Shown: in pieces, positions 55,417 through 64,000 of the stretch
Position numbering within the stretch: position 1 is the stretch's first letter
Layout: each line of letters opens with the position of its first letter
Origin: Amorphophallus konjac
Lineage: Eukaryota > Streptophyta > Magnoliopsida > Alismatales > Araceae
Assembly: GCA_022559845.1 (NCBI GenBank)
Contig: CM040126.1
Coordinates: forward strand, 122,736,886 to 122,800,885
Direction of reading: 5' to 3'
Length of the DNA stretch: 64,000 nt
Notes under the pieces: generated by a model
What the model saw: only the letters and a program-made list of their open reading frames with translations
Database searches by the model: none
Told to the model about the DNA's origin: nothing
Position numbers and translations under genes: made by a program

Positions 55417-57770
55417 AAAGGGGCAAATAAACCAAGGCACCCAAGTTGATAAAACCTCATTCAGGTAAATTTCTCAAATCTGTTCAAATGAAATTTATGG
55501 TTGAGCTGATAAGTCATAGTTTCATGCATACATGCTTTTTATTTGATTTGACTCTTGCATTGAGCTTTGTAGGCTTTCTTGCTTATACTGTGAGCTGTGT
55601 GCATATATGTTAATTGCATATCATGCACTTTGTAAGGGGGAGTTTGATTGATGCTTGCATATCATGATAATCTCATTTGCTGTATGCATACATGTAGTAA
55701 GTAGCACTGCATTTCCTTACATTGAAAAATCTAAAAAGAAATGTCTCATTGCATCTAGATAGGGGGAGCATTCCTGTTTCATCTCTTCACCTCTTGAACT
55801 CCTTCTGTCTAGCAATCTGATCCAATCTTGGCAAATATGTGGTTCACTTGAATTCTCTGTTGTCTACACTGATATAGCTGACCTGTCTGTATTCCAGACT
55901 CAGCCATTGATTCTGTCTACTATGAATTCAATTGGTAGCTTGTTCCTATCATACACATTTCTTCATATCTTGTCAAGACTGGTCAAAGCTAATCTGACTG
56001 ATTTTTAGTCTTTAATGCTGGCTTCTGAATTGCTCTATTCTCTCAACTATTGGTATCAGAATTGCTCTCTGCTAATTTCTCTTGACAATGTCATTGATTC
56101 AGCCGAATGAGGAAAGATTTAATCAGTGCACCCTAGGCATAAATCAGACATTCTGAAAAGAAGAATCTTCTACTATACTGGCTTAAGAATGTTTTGATAA
56201 ATCAAATTGATTTAAGCCTAATGTATTTTCTAAGTTTTGATGTAAAAGACTTGAAAATATCTGAATCATCATGCTTAATAAGTCTTAACCAATTGCCTCA
56301 TGAATTTCATGCAAAACTTTCTGAAATCTGAAATTTTAAAGGACATGGCTTTCTTTGGTTAAGATACATGTAGAAAGTATTGTTCTTAATCATTTCAAGT
56401 GTACTGAGCTTTGTTTGAAGAATCTGAAAATAGTTAAAATTTAAAGCTAGAGCAATGACTGTGGTCACAGAGAAACTGGGTTTTCTATCAATGAAATAGA
56501 GTAAGCCCATGTCATGAAGTGCCATAGTTACCTCTTTTCAATATGTTTGAAAATCTGGCAGAGCAATGGCATGGATGTGTTGAGTAACTGGGGATTCTGG
56601 CCTCTGATCAAGGTGTCTCCTCATGTAAAAAGATACTCCATTGCTAACTCTGTTCTCTTGAGAGGCAATACGGTTGTCACATTGAGTAACTGGGTTACTT
56701 CACCTAAGACATGTTGTGCCTCATGTAAAAAGGTGTTGACTGAACCAAACTTGCTCAGGAAAAATAAGTGCTGCTCAATTGGTATCAGAAAATTCTGAAA
56801 ATCTAAAGACAAGCTCAGTCTCATTTATTTCTGTTTAATCTCAATATGATCTTGTGTATTTTCCATAGGAGTCATTGAATTTAAATGAGTTAGATGGAAG
56901 GAGGTTAAACATGAATATCAAATGAGTTGTTGGTTCACCTTTATTAAAAGGTGTTTCAGATATGAGTATTGAATTTTCTTGATAAACTTTGAATACATCT
57001 CTCTTAAATCATGATGGTCAGTTTAAACTCATTCATAATCTATTATAATTGAAGAATCTGAAATTCGTTTACAAAGATTTATGAATTTGGTGTGCTAATG
57101 AAAATCTGTCTTCCTCATGTATTCACTGTGAATACAGTTTGTGTTTTGCTGATAGATGCTCATCACTTCACTATATCAATTGGCTTCACTCCATCATCTA
57201 ATCAGGGGGAGCTTTCCTGTCTTGCTGAGTGTCTTTCTTAAAGGGGGAAATCTAGTCAGCATTCTTGAGTGTCCCTGTGTTTTTGTTGATATTCTCCCTT
57301 CATCTCAATTGGTTTCAACCTTCAAAATGTTTCTGATCATATTGCCCTCTATCAATGTATTTTGATTGACATTGGTTGTCTTTTATGTGACGCACAACTC
57401 TCAGAAATTTTTTTTTTGGATAACCAGAGTTCATCCTTGTAGATTTCTCTTGCATCATGGTTCATAAGGGCAGAACTCTCTGGTCTGTTTGAGACACTAT
57501 ATGCATAAGGGGACAATGTGCTAGATTGTCTGATCAATTTGTTTGTCTGCAATAGCTCTATATCTTCTGCCATGTCAAAGGGGAGTATTTGTTGCATATG
57601 CATGACTGCATAAGTTGTTTGACTAAGAGGGAGAATTGATTTAAATGATTCTGATATTGTTTATCAAAGTATTTTTTTTGATGAAGTCAAAGGGGGAGAA
57701 ATATTTGATCAAGTCAGTATGACTCATAGAGTATGACTCATAGTGTTGCCATCATCAAAAAGGGGGAGAT
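55417..57770 (+). other. Element D 3' non-coding region and polypurine tracts
   Basis: No gene. AGGGGGAG-type tracts lie near 55637, 55762, 57206, 57243, 57578 and 57688, and at the LTR edge (57757-57770). The conserved block spans about 56449-56770: AGAGCAATGACT, GTCATGAAGTGCCATAGTTA, AGAGCAATGG near 56560, and two units of GAGTAACTGGG followed about 45 bases later by CTCATGTAAAA. Confidence 0.8.
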
Positions 57771-60700
57771 TGTTGTGTCCCTGTGATTTTGATGATAGCA
57801 AATACTATAAGTCACTTGAATGCATACAATTCTGTTTGTAGTGCATATGAATGTTTCATTGAAAATCTTATCTGAATTACTACTGCATTTAAATATGGCT
57901 GTGTGGTGTGTGCTTTGGTGCATTTCATAATTGCATTTATCTGGATTGTTTGATGTCATATGTGTTTACTTCATTCAGAACTGCTCATTCAGAACTTGGT
58001 ACATTGCTTAACTGTGAGCATGGCATAGACTGTACACTCGTCTGTCTGCATGAGTCACCAAGTCCACACATTGCATTGTGTGCTTTTCATGAAGTCTATA
58101 CATTGGCATGCAGCGTCTCATGAAGTATGTACATCCTCTTCAAGCATTTCAAAGTCTATACATAGCTTGGAGTTCTTTCAAGTCTATACATTGCTGAGCG
58201 TCTCACTGACTGTCTCATGCAAGTATATACATTGGCATATGCATTCACTGTAAAGTCTATACATTCATAGCGTCCAGTGTCTAGAGTTTCATAAAGTCTG
58301 TACATTGGAAGTATGTACAACGGACTGTACATGCATCAATCTTCAAAGTCTATACATTGGACTGTTACACGCATCATTGAAGTCTATACACTAGTCCGTC
58401 TCTCCAGTCTGCACAGCCTTCTGATTGGACTTAATGTCTATACAGCCTGCATCGTCTCATGCAGCATCTCAAGCCAAGCCCATACATAGTCCATCAGCAT
58501 TTAGAAGTCTGTACATCGGTCCGTCTTGTTCAGCGTCTTAGTGCATTCAAAGTCTGTACAGCGTCCGTCTCAGCCAGCGTCACACACTGCATTTTAGGCA
58601 AAGTCTGCATATGGGTAGAGTCTATACATAGCCTTCAAAGCCTTCCAAGTATGTACATCGGTCTGTTGAAGACTCAAGTCTGTACAACGCCCAGGTTCCT
58701 GCATTTCAGGCAAAGTCCATACATTGCATAATGTTCGACAAGCCAATACATTGCACTGTAGATGCATCGAAGGGAAGTATGCACATTGGACTGTTCATAT
58801 GAAGTCTGTACGTTGGAAGTGTGTACAGTGTTCAGTTGCCTTCTCATAAAGTCTATACATCGCATTTGGGAATCAAAGTATGTACATTGGCATCTGAACT
58901 ACATCAAGCCTATACACTGCCTTTGGTTTTTAAAGTCTATACATTGCCTTTGTTTCAAAGTCGATACATTGCCTTTGTTTCAAAGTCTAGACATCACTGT
59001 TTTGGCCTTCGAAGCATTCAAGTCCATACATCGGACTGTTTGAGCAAGTATGTACAGCATCTCATTCACACCGAAAGTCTATACATTAGACTGTGGCCTG
59101 CTTAGCTGAAGTCTGTACATCGCCTTCAGATTTTCAAGTCTATACACTCCATGCTCATTCAAGTCTATACATCCACAGTGTAACTTCAAAGTCTGAACAT
59201 TATCTCACTCCGTCAAAGTCCATACACTGGCTTTGTGCTGAAGTCTATACAGTGCCTCAGGCTGAGCAAGTCCATACACTGGCTGCTGTTCTTCAGAGTC
59301 TGTACATCGCAGTGAGTTGAAGGTTGCCTAGTCTGTACAGCCAAAGCCTGTTCAAGCTTTCACACAAAGTCTGTACAGCCACATCTCAAAGGCCAAGTCT
59401 ATACATCACTGTGGCTGCTCGAAGTGAAGCCAAGTCTATACACTCCTCACTTTTCCCTACGTTTGGCCAAGTCCATACACTCATACCTTTCCCTACGTTT
59501 TCTGGCCAAGTCTACACATTGTTTGCCTAGCGTTTGCTTCTGAGTCTATACACTCAGGTTGTTGAAGGGTTTTCAAGTATGTACACTGCATGCTCACTCA
59601 ACCAACTCTATACACTCGGTTTCAAAGCTTCAAGTCTATACACTTGATATCAGGCCTCAAGTCTATACACTCGTTTGTTAGCTCTCATTTGTTAGCTCTC
59701 AAGTCTATACACACTTTGTTAAACAGCCTGAACCAAGTCTATACATTATCTGATACCTTCTTATGTCTATGTGACAGGTACTGTTCGAGAAGCAGATAAG
59801 TGGCACGTGGTCCGAGGTTGGCACCTGGCACGTGATCCGATGATAACGCCCTAAATGCTGCAGCTATATATACCAGGCCGCCTCCATCTAGAAAAAGAAG
59901 TGAGAGTGAGAGTGAGAGTGAAAGTGAGTGTGTGAAGAAAAGAGAAAAAGAGATCGAGATCAGAAAGAAAGAAAGTGATTGATATAGAAGAAGAGAGTTG
60001 CAGAGAGGCAGTGAGCAGTGAGCAGAAGAAGAAGAAAGAAGAAAGAAGAAAGAAGAAGAGTGAGAGAGCTGAAGAGAGATCGTGAGATCCAGCAGAAGAA
60101 GAAACAGAAAAAGAGAAAGAGAGAGATGGAGAGCTCGTGAAGAAGAATAGAAGCATCGTTCACTGGACCTTGGATCAGATCCAATCCAGTTCGCTCCTGC
60201 GAGAGCTTTTGTGCATTTCATCTTTCCAGCTTTCTGTTGCTGCGTCTTTTGTTTTTGTTTTTCTTTTTTAACTATACTCAGTTGTTCTTCCGATCCTCTA
60301 GTGTGAGGTCGGGTTCCTCCTGTGGACTCAGGAGAAGGGAGACCTTGTGTCTTCGATTTGCAAGTAGCTGGGTGCTACTTGTGGTTGTTTCCCTCCTGTT
60401 GGGAGGAAGGGAGGTCCGAAACCTCTAGGTTGCAAGTGGCTGGGAGTCACTTGTGGGTTCTCTCCTGGTTTGGAGGAAGGGAGATTCATCTCCGGTTCTG
60501 GTCTTGTTGTTTGTAAGACTAGGTGTTCCCTCCTGGTCTGGAGAAAGAGAGACTTGCGTCTCTGGTTCCAAGTGGCTGGGAGTCACTTGGGGTGCCCCTC
60601 CGATTGGGAGGAAGAGGGGAGGTTGTTCCCCTAGTCAAGCTGTTTGGCAGCAATTGTTGCAGACTGAGTCTGCTGTTCTAGCCTAGCTAGTGGAAGCCTC

Positions 60701-61004
60701 ACTCCGGTTTGGAGTGAGGGGTGGACGTAGGTCTGTGGACCGAACCACCTAAAGAATCCTGGTGTTCCCTTGTGGTGTGCTTTTGTTCCTTATATGTTCT
60801 TCTTATTGCTGCGCATTAGATGCTTGCTTAGGATCGTTTGAGGGCTTATTGAGTTGTTGTCTTGCTTTGATCCTTCTAAGTATCCTCAGTTTATTTCTAC
60901 AATAGTTTTAATTCCGCATAACTGAGCTTTAGAGTTTTAATTAGGCTATATTTGAAGAGGGATACATTCACCCCCCCTCTGTATCCGGGCCTTGCATCCT
61001 AACA
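57771..61004 (+). repeat. Element D 3' LTR
   Basis: Same order as the 5' copy: motif array about 58050-59750, two G-boxes, TATA at 59865-59873, GA-rich leader, hairpin chain, conserved segment at 60721-60754. It ends CCTAACA, then the TSD GATCA. Confidence 0.93.
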
Positions 61005-61009
61005 GATCA

Positions 61010-63888
61010 AAGATCCAAGTGATGTCTAGACATCCACGTTATTTAATGGCCAAGAATTCCAAGGTCAAGCTCATGTAATCAAGAAGGCATTAAGGGTGGA
61101 GACAATTCCTTAGAAGGAACTTAAGTTCATTAGATCAAGAGATAGTCATAGGGATATGACTTAAGAACCAAGATTCAAGGCGATTCTAGTAGCAAGTTCT
61201 GGAATATACATTAAGGGGTCGTGAACATATCGGGGTAGTAGCCTAGAGAGGCTAAAACCTAACAAAGCTCAGATATCGCAAGGCAACGCAAGAAACATGA
61301 AGTTCTATAAATTGGGCAAAGTCGCGGTCGACATGGAACTGCGGTCTCATAAAAGTGGTTGAGACATGTCCGCGTTCAGAAGAGGGCCAAAAAGGGGGTC
61401 TGTGTCGATAGACTATGCCGGTGTGTCGACTCACAACACAGGAGAAAGCTAACGTGGTTGGGTGACCCACCGCGATCTCAAGGATGCGGTCAGGTCAAGG
61501 CCTGCTTTCAGAGGAGACCTTGGGACTAGAAATCAGTCGACATAGGCCAATATCAGTCGACTGAACAGGTTATCAGTCGATCGAAATGGGCAGTCATGCT
61601 GGACCAAGAGAAGGAGAACGCGGTCAATCGACCGTCCGCGATCTGGTGATCGTGGTTCTCAAAGGGCCGTGTTCAGGACAGAGTTGGCAGAACTTGGTGA
61701 TAACCTCGTAATGCCCACTCAAAATCCGTTTGAATCTCATCCTATCCAGTAGGATGCTGATTCTAGAGGTTTCCAGGGTTTTTAGGGTACAACATGTTCG
61801 GCGTCCTAGTAGGAATCCCAGGCTCGAGGAGTCTTACGAAGGCCTTGCTGTAGTGATTCCAGTCCGACGGAAGGAGTATCCGGCGGAGGGTTCCAACTAC
61901 ACTAAGAATTTAGGGTGTAGTAACATGGAAACCAGTAGAACAACGAGTCAATACCACTGGGGTGGCGTGACTTTCAACAACACTTTTACAAATTCTATTC
62001 TAAGAAAACACCGAACAATCATGAAGGCTTTGGATGTCATGAAAGCATGAAAGTTTAAGAACCTCTAAGTAAATTAAACAGCAGGTTTATCTACTCTTTT
62101 TCATCATGAGACGACATGGAGATAATAAGAAAGATGGAATAGACATAGAGATGATCTTCGATTAGAAATTAGAACAATTACTTAATAAGCCCTAGTTAAA
62201 CAGTGCGTTCTGTAACATTATTAGCCTAGGGACGTGCTGTCTAATAGGGATAATAGAGAATAATCACGGGGAAACTCGGGTCTATGCTGGGAAACCCAGG
62301 GACAATACGCGGTCTGGTCCTTGGCCGCGATCACGTAGTCGTGGTCTTACAGGAGACGACGATGAGGTGAATTTTAACAAATTCCCAAATTTCTGATACA
62401 TATAGGAAAGCTATGGTAACGGTCAATTGTGGTGCCGCGTTCATGATCACGGTCACTGTACCCACCGCGATCTGCGACAGAGACTCACCTTCGACGAACC
62501 TCGACAAACCTTGGTTCAAACACCAATTACGATTAATATAATCAATAACAATTGGGCAAAATAGTATCAAATGAAAGAGCACTTAAACACACAACTTTTG
62601 GTATATAGAATTAGAGGTTTGGGCCTGAGATACACCTACCTTAATCGATTTAAGATAAAGGGGAAGATGAAAGCTGAAACCCTAGACACCTCACCTTCCA
62701 CCGCCCGATTCACCCTCGACCACCCACGCCGCTGCCTCCCAGAGTAAATAGGGTTTCTCTAGGAGTGTGGCCCTCTATTTATAGGGTTAGGGAGACTCAA
62801 AAGAGTCCTCAATCGATCCATAGAAATCTGGAGACAAAAATTAGCAGAAAAACTGCGCGTAACCTACTATATCTAACACCACCGCCCCCAAATTAGGGTT
62901 CCTAGGGTTAGGGTTTCAAGGTTTGGTCGACCACCAATGGTGGGCTAGGGTTTAGGCTCTGATTTGAGCCCATTAGGTCAAGGATTGGTGTCCAATTAGG
63001 CTAGATTGAGTAGGTTTTCCCTAAACTCCGAGTTTAACCCAATAAGCCCTAATTTAGCCCGACACTCCTATTTCAATTTTTCTTTTGGGGTTATCTACTT
63101 TAGTAATTTTGTTAGAAACTCTTTGCTATACAATGTTACATATTTTTCATATTTTTCTCATTTTAAATTTGAGAAGGTAATTAAATATTCTTAATTTATT
63201 CATTATTTTATTCCACTTTACTATAATCCTCTCACTCTAGCCCTAATTAGACTAGGGTTTGATTGCAAAATTAGGCCCAATTGATTAGGTTTTAACCTAT
63301 TATAATATTATGATAAATTTTCATTTTTATTTGGCCTAAGTCATTATTATACGAAATTTTGTTAGCCTATTCCTAAATTTACAATTAATACAAAGTTTCT
63401 ATTTAGCTCATAATCATTAAACGGAACTATCTTTATTTTATTCCAAGAATTATATTTATTCGAGTATTTGATTTATTTTAAATATGAGTTTCTATGATTG
63501 TATCTCCAAAATACTAAGTTTCCTTTATTGTCAATTAATTTGAATTTATGGCATAGCGAACTAAATATTATAGTAATATTTAGATAAGAGGGTTGTTGAA
63601 GTTATTAGATGCCAAATAATTATTTTAACCCATGCAATAGATTGACTTTACTTAAATTTTAGTTGGACCTTAACTCAATTATTTATTCACTATATCACAA
63701 ATTTGTTCTTATTTCATTCCCTTTTATTTATTCCCATAAATTCTATCAAGTTCAAATTTTAAGAATTTTAAGCAAATTACTAGGCTTAATTTATCGCACA
63801 ATTTCATATATTTATTTTTCCTCATTTTTGTTTCAATTATATACTTTATTTTTATTTTTAACCTTTATTAATTTACTGGGGTGTTACA
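61010..63888 (-). mobile_element. Element G: solo LTR-like insertion, right part
   Basis: Continues element G beyond element D. On the minus strand the LTR would start TGTAACACCCCAG at 63888 and has a good TATA box CTATAAATAGAGGG at 62771-62784, which suggests minus orientation with a 1.1 kb U3. A group of GTCGAC/GTCGAT words lies at about 61408-61635. Short frames such as 61730-62050 have no recognisable domain. Confidence 0.7.
62771..62784 (-). promoter_or_regulatory. TATA box, element G
   Basis: On the minus strand CTATAAATAGAGGG, a near-ideal plant TATA box. Telo-box-like AACCCTA words surround it (62680-62960). This supports minus orientation of the LTR. Confidence 0.55.
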
Positions 63889-64000
63889 ATTCTGCCTCAT
63901 TTCGACCAGAGACAGCTTGCCACCTCATGCCTTAACCCTTATCACTTCATTGGTGAGGGGCCATAGTTTCTCAACAAACTTAAGCCATTGCTCTATATTT
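63889..64000 (-). mobile_element. Element E internal region resumes
   Basis: After TSD ATTCT the sequence rejoins 48417. On the minus strand it carries ATAGAGCAATGGCTTAAG, then TTGAGAAACTATGG, the same words as in the conserved block of A, B, C and D. The joined text, GAGGCAGAATGGCTAATTGC followed by ACTGAGTAACTGGGG, matches element A near 13143-13175. This confirms the boundaries of G. Confidence 0.75.

Larger units (their letters stand above)
49318..61004 (+). mobile_element. Element D: gag-only Sirevirus-like LTR retrotransposon
   Basis: Complete element with LTRs of 3207 bases (49318-52524) and 3234 bases (57771-61004) and TSD GATCA (49313-49317, 61005-61009). It has an initiator-Met tRNA primer site, one gag region and a 3' polypurine tract. 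There is no pol gene. The LTRs look 1-2% different by eye, and gag has only one frameshift, so this is probably the youngest layer. Differences include a 14-base duplication (TTTGTTAGCTCTCA, about 59682-59700) found only in the 3' LTR. Confidence 0.93.

Noticed and set aside
62680..62970. Interstitial telomere repeat (AACCCTA)
   Set aside because: Only scattered single words around a promoter, not a tandem array.

Overview
The window is repeat-rich nuclear DNA of a flowering plant. The evidence is plant-type LTR retrotransposons primed by initiator-methionine tRNA, an L1-type LINE with a C-terminal RNase H, long polypurine tracts, and the absence of operons or bacterial signals. I found no convincing host gene, tRNA, rRNA or CRISPR array. 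I cannot name the species.

Nearly everything from 8.4 kb to the right edge is one stack of nested insertions, which target-site duplications (TSDs) and rejoining reading frames allow me to unpick. (1) The oldest layer is element E, a minus-strand Sirevirus-like LTR element: LTR piece 47265-47597, internal parts 47598-48417 and 63889-64000. (2) Element A is a plus-strand Ty1/copia element whose pol is decayed (8396-13858). It lies in E's LTR, and its own 3' LTR is cut in two (13859-14045 and 45367-47264). (3) The cut was made by an L1-type LINE on the minus strand, now in three pieces over 31 kb (14046-18474, 28315 to about 29015, about 43940 to 45344). (4) Element B (18475-28314, TSD GAAAT) sits in the last codons of LINE ORF1. 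(5) A GC-rich insertion F (about 29015-43940) sits further upstream in ORF1. (6) Element C (31045-41420, minus strand, TSD GGTGT) sits in F. (7) On the right, a long solo-LTR-like element G (48418-63888, TSD ATTCT) sits in E, and element D (49318-61004, TSD GATCA) sits in G. Positions 1-8395 are GC-rich, non-coding and full of minisatellites. They look like part of another long LTR element, probably on the minus strand and inserted in A.

B, C and D are complete LTR elements with a Gag gene (UBN2-like N-terminal domain, long coiled coil, five or six CCHC zinc knuckles) but no protease, integrase, reverse transcriptase or RNase H. C carries a second gene related to the 'putative plant transposon protein' family. 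They would need enzymes from an autonomous relative such as A, with which they share LTR layout and a conserved internal non-coding block.

The most interesting signals are non-coding. The LTRs of A, B, C and D share one plan: an array of short family-specific motifs, then G-boxes, a TATA box, a GA-rich leader, and two hairpins whose stems vary in a compensatory way next to an invariant CGAACCACCTAAAAA. A second conserved block (AGAGCAATGG, GAGTAACTGGG, CTCATGTAAAA) lies between the last gene and the 3' LTR in all five related elements.
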